Assembly (NCBI GenBank): GCA_012511175.1
Contig: JAAZGO010000033.1
Coordinates: 1 to 64,000 of the forward strand
Direction of reading: 5' to 3'
Source of the DNA: Fastidiosipila sp.
Lineage (GTDB): Bacteria > Bacillota > Clostridia > Saccharofermentanales > DTU023
Length of the DNA: 64,000 bases
The notes below the pieces were generated by a model, which did no database searches, was not told the origin of the DNA, and saw only the letters and a list, made by a program, of their open reading frames with translations. Made by a program: the position numbers and the translations under genes. Below, one piece after another: positions 1-8,376 of the stretch (its first letter is position 1; every line of letters begins with the position of its first letter).

Positions 1-86
1 ATATTTCAGTTAAAAACTGAAAGTCAGAAACTGTTTCCGGTTAAGAATATTGCCGTGCCAGGCACCGAAGACAACATGAAGTGATT

Positions 87-120
87 AAAAAAAGACCCGC
101 CCCATTCGGAGCGGATCTTC
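87..120 (-). terminator. Rho-independent terminator after tRNA-Cys
   Basis: Read on the minus strand, a stem of about seven pairs (GATCCGC with GCGGGTC, one G-U pair) is followed by a run of seven T. It lies just past the 3' end of tRNA-Cys and probably ends that transcript. Bases 1-86 hold no gene that I can support. Confidence 0.75.
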
Positions 121-124
121 ATTG

Positions 125-199
<75 letters not shown>

Positions 200-205
200 C
201 GATGA

Positions 206-232
206 AAAAGACCGGCGTTTGACCGCCGGTCT
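206..232 (-). terminator. Terminator between tRNA-Gly and tRNA-Cys
   Basis: On the minus strand the arms GACCGGCG and CGCCGGTC form a perfect eight-pair stem with a six-base loop, followed by five T. It lies directly after the encoded CCA of tRNA-Gly and separates that transcript from tRNA-Cys. Confidence 0.8.
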
Positions 233-236
233 GGTC

Positions 237-311
237 TGGAGCGGGATACGAGATTCGAACTCGCGACTTTCACCTTGGCAAGGTGACACTCTACCACTGA
301 GTTAATCCCGC
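237..311 (-). tRNA. tRNA-Gly (GCC)
   Basis: The cloverleaf is clear on the minus strand, with acceptor GCGGGAT, D-loop CAGTGGTAG, anticodon GCC in the loop TTGCCAA (plus GGC at 277-279), T-arm GAGTTCGAATCTC and an encoded CCA. A strong promoter lies about 40 bases upstream. Confidence 0.97.
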
Positions 312-357
312 AAGACAGCGGTACGTGCCGGTTCTGGCTAACCTGCAGCGCTTTGCC

Positions 358-387
358 ATCTTAGCAAAGGCCATCGCCGATTGTCAA
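358..387 (-). promoter_or_regulatory. Promoter of tRNA-Gly
   Basis: On the minus strand a perfect TTGACA box (plus 382-387) is separated by 18 bases from TAAGAT (plus 358-363). TGC precedes the -10 box, giving an extended -10. Transcription would start near 351 and run into tRNA-Gly. Confidence 0.75.
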
Positions 388-400
388 CCAAAACCCGGCG

Positions 401-476
401 TGGTGGGACCTGCCGGGCTTGAACCGACGACCTCCTGCGTGTGAAGCAGGCGCTCTCCCTGCTGAGCTAAGGTCCC
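401..476 (-). tRNA. tRNA-Val (CAC)
   Basis: The minus strand has acceptor GGGACCT pairing AGGTCCC, anticodon stem CCTGC/GCAGG with loop TTCACAC (anticodon CAC), T-arm CGGTTCAAGCCCG and an encoded CCA. It is the third gene of a Met-Glu-Val run with only a few bases between genes, so these are probably co-transcribed and processed. Confidence 0.95.
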
Positions 477-479
477 CCC

Positions 480-554
480 TGGTGACCCGAACGGGAATTG
501 AACCCGTGTCTTCGCCTTGAAAGGGCGATGTCTTGACCTCTTGACCATCGGGCC
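480..554 (-). tRNA. tRNA-Glu (TTC)
   Basis: Acceptor GGCCCGA pairs TCGGGTC. The anticodon stem TCGCC/GGCGA encloses loop CTTTCAA, giving anticodon TTC. The T-arm reads GGGTTCAATTCCC and CCA is encoded. It lies three bases from tRNA-Val and four from tRNA-Met. Confidence 0.95.
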
Positions 555-558
555 TTGC

Positions 559-635
559 TGGTGGCGGCAACAGGATTTGAACCTGTGACACTTCGGGTAT
601 GAACCGAATGCTCTGGCCAACTGAGCTATACCGCC
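559..635 (-). tRNA. tRNA-Met (CAT), elongator type
   Basis: Acceptor GGCGGTA pairs TGCCGCC (one G-U pair). The anticodon stem TTCGG/CCGAA encloses loop TTCATAC, giving CAT, and CCA is encoded. The first acceptor pair is a normal G-C and the anticodon stem lacks the run of G-C pairs of initiator tRNA, so this is probably the elongator. A tRNA-Ile with a modified CAT anticodon cannot be fully excluded. Confidence 0.93.
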
Positions 636-661
636 GTATCCGTTTCAGCGCAACACACTGA

Positions 662-691
662 ATGATATCAGTGTCATTTCGCTTTTGTCAA
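662..691 (-). promoter_or_regulatory. Promoter of the tRNA Met-Glu-Val run
   Basis: On the minus strand TTGACA (plus 686-691) and TATCAT (plus 662-667) are separated by 18 bases. The start would fall near 655, about 20 bases before mature tRNA-Met. The same box pair recurs at 21609. Confidence 0.7.
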
Positions 692-703
692 ATAAAAAAT
701 CCC

Positions 704-1747
704 TCACCCAAGCGGATCCTGGAACCCATTATACAGGCTGCAGATCAGATCCAGCAGGGGCGTCACATAAAGCGCGCTTCCCCGGCCGGCGGATGGTGTC
801 CGGTCATCGACCAGGGGCGTCAGGCCAAGCTCCCGAAGCGCCAGTTCACCGCCCGGGTCTGCCGGCGGCAAGGTCGCGAAAAAGAGCGGCCGCGTTTCGG
901 GGATCAGTCTGACCAGGGTCAGGGCCGCTGTCAGCGGGACCGTGCCCCCGAGGAGAACCGGCATTCCGTATAGGGCTGCTCCCGCAAAAAAGCCTGTTAT
1001 GGCCGCGATTTCCAGGCTGCCCAGCTTTTTCAGGACATCAAACGTGTTGTGCGGGTTGGGAGCTCTGCGGCTGATGGCTTCGGCCAGGATCTGGCTTCTC
1101 CTGTAAAACACAGGATCCGGCAGGTTTTCCCCTCTTTCCATGAGGGCCTCGGGCGGCCGGTCAAAAAGAACCGACAGCATGGCCGTGGCAGTTACTTCCG
1201 AGCCTTCTGACAGGCCATCGGCCGAAAGAAGTGTAAAGTCCTGGTCGAAGGCCTGTGAGACCAGCTCCATGCCCACCCTGATGGCCGTCATCATGGTCTC
1301 CTCGGTCATGGCGTCATCCGCCATGATGTTGTTTGCACCTCCATCCGAGACCGGCACATGGACGGTGCCCTTGACCCGATCTGGCTTGCCCGTGCCCAAA
1401 TTGACCGTGACCAGCTGAGTATGGGTCAGCTCAGCCAGCCCGTTGACCGCTTGCTTACCCCCGGCCAGCAGCCGGACTTCTTCCGAAAGCGGCAGATCCT
1501 GATGAGCTGCGAGACCGCCTTCTTCCATGATCCGGCTTTCAGACGCGAAAAGAAAAAGCGCCCGTTGCCTGACATCGAAGGGAATCGAGGCGATCCAGCC
1601 TGCCAGGCGCGCGTGATTGGCTGCCAGAAGGCTGGGTGTCCCCTGCCTCCGGGCCCATTCCCGGGAAACTTCCTGGATCCTTTCTTCATCAAGTCCAGGC
1701 CGATTGGCCAATTCCAGAAGAAAGTCTGCCCTTGAATAAGCTTTCAC
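704..1747 (-). CDS. CobT-like phosphoribosyltransferase-fold protein, divergent
   Basis: The protein has 347 residues, close to the usual length of nicotinate-nucleotide:dimethylbenzimidazole phosphoribosyltransferase (CobT), which builds the lower ligand of cobalamin. A segment near residue 240 (LGSLEIAAITGFFAGAA) and the following MPVLLGG are typical of CobT. Other motifs are changed. The GDMGIGNTT-type loop is replaced by a stretch with LSEGSEVTATAM. The C-terminal GEGTGA segment, which carries the catalytic glutamate (Glu317 in Salmonella CobT), reads PSAGRGSA. The N-terminal ADHG segment reads ASESR. The start is GTG at 1747 after GAGGTAGAGGG. It follows uppP by six bases. CobT fold is likely, but the enzymatic role is uncertain. 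If active, it could serve the B12-dependent aminomutase encoded at 25.4-28.0 kb. Confidence 0.7.
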   Translation of the reverse strand: MKAYSRADFLLELANRPGLDEERIQEVSREWARRQGTPSLLAANHARLAGWIASIPFDVRQRALFLFASESRIMEEGGLAAHQDLPLSEEVRLLAGGKQAVNGLAELTHTQLVTVNLGTGKPDRVKGTVHVPVSDGGANNIMADDAMTEETMMTAIRVGMELVSQAFDQDFTLLSADGLSEGSEVTATAMLSVLFDRPPEALMERGENLPDPVFYRRSQILAEAISRRAPNPHNTFDVLKKLGSLEIAAITGFFAGAALYGMPVLLGGTVPLTAALTLVRLIPETRPLFFATLPPADPGGELALRELGLTPLVDDRTPSAGRGSALYVTPLLDLICSLYNGFQDPLG

Positions 1748-1753
1748 AGCCCT

Positions 1754-2662
1754 CTACCTCAACAATCCTGTCAAGGTGGCGGCGATCAGGATACCGCCAA
1801 GGAGAATCCGGTAGAAGGCAAAGATTCGGAAATCGTGGCGTCGGACGAAGTCCAGGAGGAAACGGATGGTGAGAACAGAAACCAGATAGGCCACCCCCAT
1901 GCCGGCAAATATGGAAAGCCACTGGACCAGGTTGAAGTCAAGGCCGATCCTCATGACCTTCAAAAGACTGGCCCCGGCCATGACCGGGACAGCCAGGAAA
2001 AAGGTAAAAGTGGCAGCCACAGGCCTTGACATGCCGATCAGCAGGCCTCCCAGGATGGTGGCGCCGGAGCGGGATGTGCCGGGCAGGATGGCCGCAATCA
2101 GCTGAAAGAGACCGATCAAGAGAGCCGCCTTCCAGTCAATCTGTTCTGTCGACTGGATGGAGGGCTGGCGGCGCTTCCAACGGATATAGAGCTCGATCAC
2201 CAGGAAGGCCAGACCCACGACAATCAGCATGACAGCCACCGTCCAGGAATTGTAGAAGATGGCTTCAATCTTTTCGTCAAAAAGCACACCAATGATGGCC
2301 GCGGGCACGCAGGCAATCAGAATCATGATCCAGAGCCGAAGGATCTTGTGATCGATCCACAGGGAAAGTGAATTTTTTCCCGAAACCTGCCCACTCCCGG
2401 TCAAATCCCCATCAAGCCTCCTTTGCCGGAAGGGCCAAAGTTGCTGCCAAAAAGTCACCACAACGGCCAAGACCGCCCCCAGTTGGATGACGACCAGGAA
2501 AAAAGAAAAAAACCGCTGATTGCTGATGGCATCTCCGCCCGCCCTGAAAGGGACCAGGCGCTCCAAAATCAGGAGATGACCCGTACTGCTGATAGGCAGC
2601 CACTCGGTTATGCCCTCCACAATTCCATATAAAACACTTTTTAAAACATCCAGCCAAGCCAT
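1754..2662 (-). CDS. uppP: Undecaprenyl-diphosphatase UppP (BacA)
   Basis: This 302-residue polytopic membrane protein dephosphorylates undecaprenyl diphosphate, recycling the lipid carrier for peptidoglycan synthesis. The family signature EGITEWLPISSTGH lies at residues 16-29 and a second motif with PGTSRSGATILGG lies near residue 200. The glutamates of the first motif and the serine and arginine of the second are the expected active-site residues. About eight hydrophobic segments are visible. It starts one base after the stop of the upstream large surface-protein gene, so the two are probably co-transcribed. UppP homologues are also linked to bacitracin tolerance. Confidence 0.95.
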   Translation of the reverse strand: MAWLDVLKSVLYGIVEGITEWLPISSTGHLLILERLVPFRAGGDAISNQRFFSFFLVVIQLGAVLAVVVTFWQQLWPFRQRRLDGDLTGSGQVSGKNSLSLWIDHKILRLWIMILIACVPAAIIGVLFDEKIEAIFYNSWTVAVMLIVVGLAFLVIELYIRWKRRQPSIQSTEQIDWKAALLIGLFQLIAAILPGTSRSGATILGGLLIGMSRPVAATFTFFLAVPVMAGASLLKVMRIGLDFNLVQWLSIFAGMGVAYLVSVLTIRFLLDFVRRHDFRIFAFYRILLGGILIAATLTGLLR

Positions 2663-2663
2663 G

Positions 2664-5600
2664 CTAGCCAGCCCCCCCCTTAGTCTCTTGAATCACGAGC
2701 ACGCCACCCGGCAGGAGGGTAAATTCATCATGCTTGCGCCCCCAGCTGCCTTGGCTGATGGTCTTGCCGCGGTGATCACATAATTTGAAAGTTGACCCCT
2801 GCCGGTCCATTCCCTGAATTGAAACGACGTGAGCGGAGCGGTCCAGGTTCAAGGCAAAAACGAGGGTCGTATCCCGTGAGCCAAAGGCATAAAACAAGAC
2901 GCGACGGTCATCTTGATCCCCGGCTTCAATATCGGGATCCTCCGCCGGGTCTCCCGCAGCCCCGCTGCTTCGGATCAGAGCGGGTTCCTCCAGCTTCTGC
3001 AGACCGGACAGGCCCCGAAACGCCTGCAGGGCCTGCCAGCTCACATTTTTCCTGGATAAAAAAGCACCCTCGGTATAGTCAAGATTCATGAGAACCAGGG
3101 CCGTATGATCCCCCAGATCTGCAAGGACCGCCCCTGCCGCGTCAACCAGCCGGACCGGCTGGTCCTGGAAGTCAAATAAAACTGACCGGGCCAGCTCGGG
3201 AACCGGGACCCCGCCGGACATTCCCCGTCTTGGCATACTGTTAATCCAATCATTGAGAGCAGCCTCGACCGCCTCTTCCGACTCAAGCGGCCGGCTGAGC
3301 CGCAGGTCTCCGGCATGGAAGTCAGCGCTGGTATGGCTGCGCCCGTCATCGTATTGCATGCTGTCAATGAAGAAGACTTGATTCCTGATCCCCTGGAAAT
3401 CCGGGGCGGACTTGATCTGATCCATGATCCAGTGGACGTAGTTGGCACGGGAGGCATCATTGGGAAGAATCCCCGCCTCATCGGCAAGCTCGACATAGAT
3501 CAGGTTGAAGGTGTCGGTCCAGCGACCGATGGCACCATCACGGGAGCGGATCTTGCCATAGGCGGACAGGGGCGGGCCCGCCAGGTATTCAACCAGATGG
3601 GCCAGCTCCGCGGAGGTGGCATGAAGATCGACTACCAGCCAGGGCGAAGCCCCCTGAGCTTCCACGAATTGCAAGGCTGCCCCCAGATTATGGAAGCAGC
3701 AGTCATCCCCCCCTGCACTCCCCGTTCCCTCGGGCAAACACCAGCTTTCCTCCTCATAGCCATGCCGGCCAATGGGAACCGCGTCGAGCCGGATTACATC
3801 GGCAAGGCCTGTCGCTTCCCTGGTCATGAATCCTGACAGGGCCCCCGGCGTGTCGTCATTTCTGCCGAACCAGACATTGTCCAGGTAAAGGGTGCCGGAT
3901 CCCGCAAAACCGAAATTGATCCAGACCTCGTCGTCCAGTCTCAAACCCCGCGGGAAGAGAAGGGTGAAGCGGCGGTGCTGCCAGGCTTCCCCCTGAATTC
4001 TGACCGATTCCCCCACCGCGGGGAGCGAGCCGGAAAACCATACCTCGATGGGTCCATCGATCCGGCCCGTGACCCGGGCGTCAAATTCAAGCCGGTAAAA
4101 AGGCAGGCTATCATCGATCACAAGCCGGGTAAGATCAAGCTTCTGCGTCAGTCTGGCGTTCAGATAAGGCCGGTCGGGATTGCTGACCGGCGCCATGATG
4201 GAAGTCCCCCGGCGGACAGAGAATAAAATTTCCCGGGGAGGCATTCCTGCCTGGCCTTCCTGACCGGCAGGCAGATCCAGCTCCGGTTTTTCGTAAGTCA
4301 GGGCACAGGCTCCTCCGGAATCATAGCCTTCCCTCCCCTCACGGGCATCCGCTTCAGTCAAGAAGGAAGCGCCCCCCGATATGGCCCATTCACCGGCAGG
4401 CAGAACTTCATCCCGCAGAACATAGTCCACCTTATGTGTATCAAGTTCCGGCGATTCGGAGAGGCGGACCGTCATCAAGTCGCCGGAAATGACGCTGCCG
4501 CTTTCCAGGGCGGGCTCAAAACGAATCTGGGCAGTCAGTTCTGCCTGGATGATGGTTCCGTCGGTTTTAGCCAGAAAGATGTCACCGGCCGGAAAAAGCT
4601 CAAAACGCTCAATCCTGCTTTCGTCAAAGGGGTTCTCAAGCTTCCAGGTCTTTCCGCCATCCTTGGAATGAAGCATACGGCCATCAGTAGCCAGAACGAC
4701 AAATCGTCCGGATGACATAACCATAATTTCTGTCAAATCCATCCGGCTGTCCATGCTGTCCCCCGCATCGAGAAATTCAACCGCGCCCTTGTCAGCTTTG
4801 ACAGCCATCTGGCCACCCCGGCCGGCAAAGAAGGTGACACCTCCGCCTGCCTTGCCGGCCAGCCATCCTTCGCGGGCTTTCAGCGACTCCTCAAGCTGCC
4901 ATTGCACCCCATTGGAGGAAGAAGCGACATTACCGCTGTCACCCAGAGCATAGACAATCCCGTCACCTGCCTTGATCAAGGCTGTTATCCGGTCGTCCAT
5001 CGGAAAGGACAGCTTCTCCAAACCGGAAGGATGGCCGAAAAAGAGCTCGCCCGGGCCGCCGGATGCCAGATAGAAACCATTCGCTTCGTCGGGCAGGTCA
5101 ATATACTCAATCGCGCGCACAGGAAAACCGGCTCTGCCTTGTGTGATCAGGCTCCAATTGGCGCCGTCCGAGGAAGCGTACAATTTTCCATCTGAGTCAC
5201 CCGCCAGTAGTCCCCCGGGTCCGGCCGCCAGGGCAGTCAAATTGACGTCGAAGCGAAAGGCCATTTGTTCAGGCAATCCGTCACGCGGCAGCTTGACCAG
5301 CGTCCCCGCGGCTCCGCAGGCGTATACGGTTCCATCTGATTCGGCAAAATCACTCCAGCGCGGGTTCACCATTTCCGGCGGCAGGGAAACCTGTCGTTTC
5401 CCCGACACAATTCCCGCTTCATAGGCGGTAATCCGGCCGGTGTTAATCAGTGTCATCTCCGACAGCGACTCGCGGAAAAGGGAAAAGGAAGCGCCGGTGT
5501 AGTAGTCCTTGGCCAGGGGGACCCGGGATCGGGCCTCGGTCATCTTAATACGGAAGGCGGCCGGCTCTCCGTCATTGGCAAAATAATGGGCATGGCGGGT

Positions 5601-5807
5601 CAGAGGTGAGAATGATCCTCCTGAAACAAGGTTGGTCGACGGCATGCCGGTCAAATTGATGCCGGTTCCGGCCAGAACAAGCTGATTCACCGCTTTTTCA
5701 CTGACCCGGACAAGCGAAGCCGGCCGGTTGCCCAAAATCCCCACCGCCTGCCAGACGAGGGCAAGTACCACAAGAGCAATCAGCAGCAAGATCACCGAGG
5801 CAGTCAT
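2664..5807 (-). CDS. Large membrane-anchored protein: Asp-box propeller, jelly-roll and barrel-like C-terminal region
   Basis: I cannot assign a named family to the whole 1047-residue protein. Residues 2-25 are a single hydrophobic segment (signal anchor), so the rest is probably extracellular. Roughly residues 130-410 contain repeats of beta-propeller type: an Asp-box SKDGGKTWK near residue 380 and weaker copies such as SSDGANW and SSNGVQW. Around residue 640 YLDNVWFGRND resembles the end of a carbohydrate-binding jelly roll. Residues 660-1040 alternate strands and helices, with WLVVDLHA and a terminal beta-rich part, like a TIM barrel followed by a beta-sandwich as in some glycoside hydrolases. 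The start chosen is ATG 5807 because GGAGG lies six bases upstream. GTG at 5855 is an alternative. Surface glycan binding or hydrolysis is an inference. Confidence 0.65.
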   Translation of the reverse strand: MTASVILLLIALVVLALVWQAVGILGNRPASLVRVSEKAVNQLVLAGTGINLTGMPSTNLVSGGSFSPLTRHAHYFANDGEPAAFRIKMTEARSRVPLAKDYYTGASFSLFRESLSEMTLINTGRITAYEAGIVSGKRQVSLPPEMVNPRWSDFAESDGTVYACGAAGTLVKLPRDGLPEQMAFRFDVNLTALAAGPGGLLAGDSDGKLYASSDGANWSLITQGRAGFPVRAIEYIDLPDEANGFYLASGGPGELFFGHPSGLEKLSFPMDDRITALIKAGDGIVYALGDSGNVASSSNGVQWQLEESLKAREGWLAGKAGGGVTFFAGRGGQMAVKADKGAVEFLDAGDSMDSRMDLTEIMVMSSGRFVVLATDGRMLHSKDGGKTWKLENPFDESRIERFELFPAGDIFLAKTDGTIIQAELTAQIRFEPALESGSVISGDLMTVRLSESPELDTHKVDYVLRDEVLPAGEWAISGGASFLTEADAREGREGYDSGGACALTYEKPELDLPAGQEGQAGMPPREILFSVRRGTSIMAPVSNPDRPYLNARLTQKLDLTRLVIDDSLPFYRLEFDARVTGRIDGPIEVWFSGSLPAVGESVRIQGEAWQHRRFTLLFPRGLRLDDEVWINFGFAGSGTLYLDNVWFGRNDDTPGALSGFMTREATGLADVIRLDAVPIGRHGYEEESWCLPEGTGSAGGDDCCFHNLGAALQFVEAQGASPWLVVDLHATSAELAHLVEYLAGPPLSAYGKIRSRDGAIGRWTDTFNLIYVELADEAGILPNDASRANYVHWIMDQIKSAPDFQGIRNQVFFIDSMQYDDGRSHTSADFHAGDLRLSRPLESEEAVEAALNDWINSMPRRGMSGGVPVPELARSVLFDFQDQPVRLVDAAGAVLADLGDHTALVLMNLDYTEGAFLSRKNVSWQALQAFRGLSGLQKLEEPALIRSSGAAGDPAEDPDIEAGDQDDRRVLFYAFGSRDTTLVFALNLDRSAHVVSIQGMDRQGSTFKLCDHRGKTISQGSWGRKHDEFTLLPGGVLVIQETKGGAG

Positions 5808-5856
5808 GAAGGTCCTCCGCCTCAAACTTGCCGGTATCAGGGAGAGCCGGGCCACC

Positions 5857-6855
5857 TCAGACCGCCCCGCCTTGCTTTCCGCCGGTTCTGCGCAAAACCA
5901 GCACACCGGCGAATCCGATTAAAATGAAAGCGTAAAGTGTGCAGACGATGATTTCCTCTGCCTGCCTCCCCGCTCCTGTTAAACGGAACAGCCAACCGGA
6001 TCCAATGAAGTTGAAGACCATATGCATGGCAATGGGAACGATAATGCTGCGCGTCAAATAACAGGCCAGTGACAAGGCGAAACCGGCAATCAGGACATAG
6101 GAACCCTGGATCAGGTCCAGATGAAAGAGGGCGAAAAGGACTGTCGTTCCGGCCACTGACACGGCAGCCGGAAAACTTTTGCCAAGCGCTCCCTGGACGA
6201 TGCCGCGAAAGAGGAGCTCCTCACCAATGGGGACCAGCAGCACGGTCGCAGCGAAGTCAAGGGCTGACACCGATGAGGCGGCATCAAACAGGACCATCTT
6301 GTCCAGGTAGTTCTGAAAGAGCCGGCCGATGGCCGACGCCTGATCGAAGGAGCCAAGAATTGCCATCCAGAGCTGGGTCAGGCCCAGAGCTCCCAGGATG
6401 ATCGCAACAGAACTCAGCGACTGTACCCAGGTTACTGTTTTAAAGAGAGAAGGCAGATCCTGCTTTTTTCTTCGCCGGTAAAGATAGAAACTATAAATGG
6501 GGATAAGGATGATCATGCCAAAAAGTGAGGCGTAGATCATGGTTTTGCTTTCGACCAGAATCTTCAGCAGGATCGAACTGTCCTTGGGGTTCGCACGGAG
6601 CTCGGCCCCAAGAGCCGGGTTGGACAAGAGGTAGGAAAAGGCACGCGCGAGAGAGATGCCGTTCAAGACGGCATGGTGCAAGAGCATGAAAACCAAAGGG
6701 ATGAGAAAGGTCCCGGCGGAAATCCGCCTTTTCCCGCGGGAAGGCGGCCCGCCAACCGCAGGCTCCTGAGTGCGATGGATGTATTCTTCCGTGTTTTGCA
6801 CCATGGCTGGCAGGCTCCATTCAAATCCGCTGTCAAAGCAAGGCGGATCAGTCAC
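5857..6855 (-). CDS. CPBP-family intramembrane metalloprotease
   Basis: The protein has 332 residues and about eight hydrophobic segments. The CPBP (Abi, CAAX protease and bacteriocin-processing) signature EELLFRGIVQG lies near residue 213, followed by FALFHLD and later a conserved HMVFNFIG. These supply the glutamate and histidine residues that form the metal site within the membrane. Bacterial members cleave membrane substrates or give bacteriocin self-immunity, and the substrate here is unknown. The start is GTG at 6855, which overlaps the upstream DUF1292 stop as GTGA. An internal ATG at 6804 with GGAG ten bases upstream is possible and would remove 17 residues. Confidence 0.85.
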   Translation of the reverse strand: MTDPPCFDSGFEWSLPAMVQNTEEYIHRTQEPAVGGPPSRGKRRISAGTFLIPLVFMLLHHAVLNGISLARAFSYLLSNPALGAELRANPKDSSILLKILVESKTMIYASLFGMIILIPIYSFYLYRRRKKQDLPSLFKTVTWVQSLSSVAIILGALGLTQLWMAILGSFDQASAIGRLFQNYLDKMVLFDAASSVSALDFAATVLLVPIGEELLFRGIVQGALGKSFPAAVSVAGTTVLFALFHLDLIQGSYVLIAGFALSLACYLTRSIIVPIAMHMVFNFIGSGWLFRLTGAGRQAEEIIVCTLYAFILIGFAGVLVLRRTGGKQGGAV

Positions 6856-7202
6856 GGGCGGGAGAGCGAGCCGGCATACCGTTCAAAAAAAATCTCAAAG
6901 GCGCGGTCGAGCTCTTTCCTGCTTGTGACAGATGAAAAAACATGTTCACCGCTCTCATCTTTCCACGAACGCATGATGACCAGCTCAGGATTGGCCCTGG
7001 ATCCGTCGTCAGGCTCGTAGTTGTACATGACGGTGTAGGCCTGGCCCCTCACGGAAAATGTGTCCAGAATCGACACGTAGTACTCACGGCCGTTCCGTTC
7101 ATCCACGAGAATAGCAAGAAGGCCGTCCCCCGCACTTCCCCGGTCATTTCTCCCAAGGGAGCGTTCGCGCGGCGGCTTACGCTTCCGGGATGTCCCCGTC
7201 AT
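6852..7202 (-). CDS. DUF1292 protein, second copy
   Basis: This 116-residue protein has a basic N-terminus (TSRKRKPPRERS) followed by one DUF1292 domain: LLAILVDERNGREYYVSILDTF, then a strand with YTVMYN, an acidic turn and a C-terminal helix. The function of the family is unknown. It is common in Firmicutes beside ruvX and ireB. The start is ATG 7202, inside the end of the upstream DUF1292 gene (26-base overlap), so translation is probably coupled. Its sequence has diverged strongly from its neighbour and is much less acidic. Confidence 0.8.
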   Translation of the reverse strand: MTGTSRKRKPPRERSLGRNDRGSAGDGLLAILVDERNGREYYVSILDTFSVRGQAYTVMYNYEPDDGSRANPELVIMRSWKDESGEHVFSSVTSRKELDRAFEIFFERYAGSLSRP

Positions 7203-7539
7203 GGTCGCATTCTTCCAGCAAGGCCTGGTAGGCCTGGTAAACAGCCTCATCCTCGTCCTCGTCGAGGCCTACCAATACTTCCTCTCCATCGTCTCCGGCG
7301 ACAAATTTCATAAAGAAAAGGCTCATCTCATCTTCGTCACCTTCGGACGGGTCGACCAGCACACAGTATTCCTCCCCATCGTGGGAAAAGGTATCCGCCA
7401 TGATGAAAGAATAATCTTCCCCGGTCTCCGTATCGGTTAAAACAACGTAGGCGTCTTCGTCGAAAAGTTCATCGACCTCTTCTTCACCGGAGTAGTCATG
7501 CTCATCTTCCGCCATGTAGAGTACCTGAAAATTTTTCAT
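7177..7539 (-). CDS. DUF1292 protein (YrzB-like)
   Basis: This highly acidic 120-residue protein contains the DUF1292 core from VVLTDTETGEDYSFIMADTF to the helix QAYQALLEE. The family corresponds to YrzB of Bacillus subtilis, found after ruvX in many Firmicutes. No biochemical role is established. It begins 79 bases after ruvX, with AGGATTCAATCA before the ATG, and overlaps the next DUF1292 gene. Confidence 0.88.
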   Translation of the reverse strand: MKNFQVLYMAEDEHDYSGEEEVDELFDEDAYVVLTDTETGEDYSFIMADTFSHDGEEYCVLVDPSEGDEDEMSLFFMKFVAGDDGEEVLVGLDEDEDEAVYQAYQALLEECDHDGDIPEA

Positions 7540-7618
7540 TGATTGAATCCTCCAAGGGACAATTTAGTTCTCTCACGCGGTCCGACAGCCGGCCGACCCC
7601 GCGATCGAAGGCATTATA

Positions 7619-8074
7619 TCACGATCCGGCCGGGCCCGCAGTCAGACCGCCCTTCTCGCGGTCGAGCCAGTCCTGCAGAAGAATCTCCGCTGCAATGCGG
7701 TCGACCAGGCTTTTATCCCGCTTTTTCTTCTTCCTGACTGTTTCGGATATGATGCGGGAAGCCAGTACCGAGGTGTATCGCTCATCATAGAGTTCAACCC
7801 TGCATCCGGCAACCTGTCGCAGGGCGTCGGCAAAAGCCGCAGCCAGCGCACCTGTCTCGGAATCCCTGCCATCAGTCCGGGCGGGAAAGCCAATCACCAC
7901 AGTATCCGCATTGTATTCTGCGCACAAGGCGGCTATTTCGCTGACAGGCCCCTCACCGTCCCCGCGGACCCGTTCCAGCGTTACCAGGCGCCGGGCAAAA
8001 AGACGCATGGGGTCGCTTACGGCAACACCCACCCGGCGCGTACCGAAGTCAACACCCAAAACACGCCGCGGCAT
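7619..8074 (-). CDS. ruvX: RuvX/YqgF-type Holliday junction resolvase
   Basis: This 151-residue RNase H-fold nuclease has GVDFGTRRVGVAVSD at its N-terminus, VVIGFPAR in the middle and YDERYTS before the final helices with DRIAAEILLQDWLD. The N-terminal aspartate, the YDERYTS glutamate and the late aspartate are the catalytic metal ligands. Members take part in pre-16S rRNA 5' processing and Holliday junction resolution. The start is ATG 8074, four bases after the ireB stop. No clear ribosome binding site is visible there, so translational coupling is likely. Confidence 0.95.
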   Translation of the reverse strand: MPRRVLGVDFGTRRVGVAVSDPMRLFARRLVTLERVRGDGEGPVSEIAALCAEYNADTVVIGFPARTDGRDSETGALAAAFADALRQVAGCRVELYDERYTSVLASRIISETVRKKKKRDKSLVDRIAAEILLQDWLDREKGGLTAGPAGS

Positions 8075-8078
8075 CGTC

Positions 8079-8330
8079 TCAGAGCCGTTCGACGTAATCC
8101 CTGATGACGACTTCCAGCAGTTCATCACGTTCCAGGCGGCGAATTACCCCGCGGGCGCCAAGGTGACTGGTAATGTAAGTGGGATCTCCGGAAAGAAAAT
8201 AGCCGACCAGCTGATTGATCGGGTCATAACCTTTTTCCTCGAGCGCCTTCATTACCTCAGCCATAATCTGGTGGGCGGCCAGACGTTTCTCACTGCCGAT
8301 TTCAAAGCGGTTCGTATCCTGTTCTTCCAT
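8079..8330 (-). CDS. ireB: IreB family regulatory phosphoprotein (UPF0297)
   Basis: The 83-residue protein matches IreB/YrzL throughout, including [31 protein letters not shown] (split here as [13 protein letters not shown] and LSGDPTYI) and a C-terminal helix ending in DYVERL. In Enterococcus, IreB is phosphorylated by the PASTA kinase IreK and restrains cephalosporin resistance. ATG 8330 is chosen because GGGAGG lies five bases upstream. A GTG six bases earlier lies inside the ribosome binding site. ireB, ruvX and DUF1292 form a conserved Firmicutes block. Confidence 0.96.
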   Translation of the reverse strand: MEEQDTNRFEIGSEKRLAAHQIMAEVMKALEEKGYDPINQLVGYFLSGDPTYITSHLGARGVIRRLERDELLEVVIRDYVERL

Positions 8331-8376
8331 AGGCACCTCCCCTGTAAGTTTACCATGTCAGCTGACTAAAAACCGG

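Noticed and set aside
1-86. A possible gene end at the left edge
   Set aside because: No frame with coding character reaches the edge, and the stretch is AT-rich.
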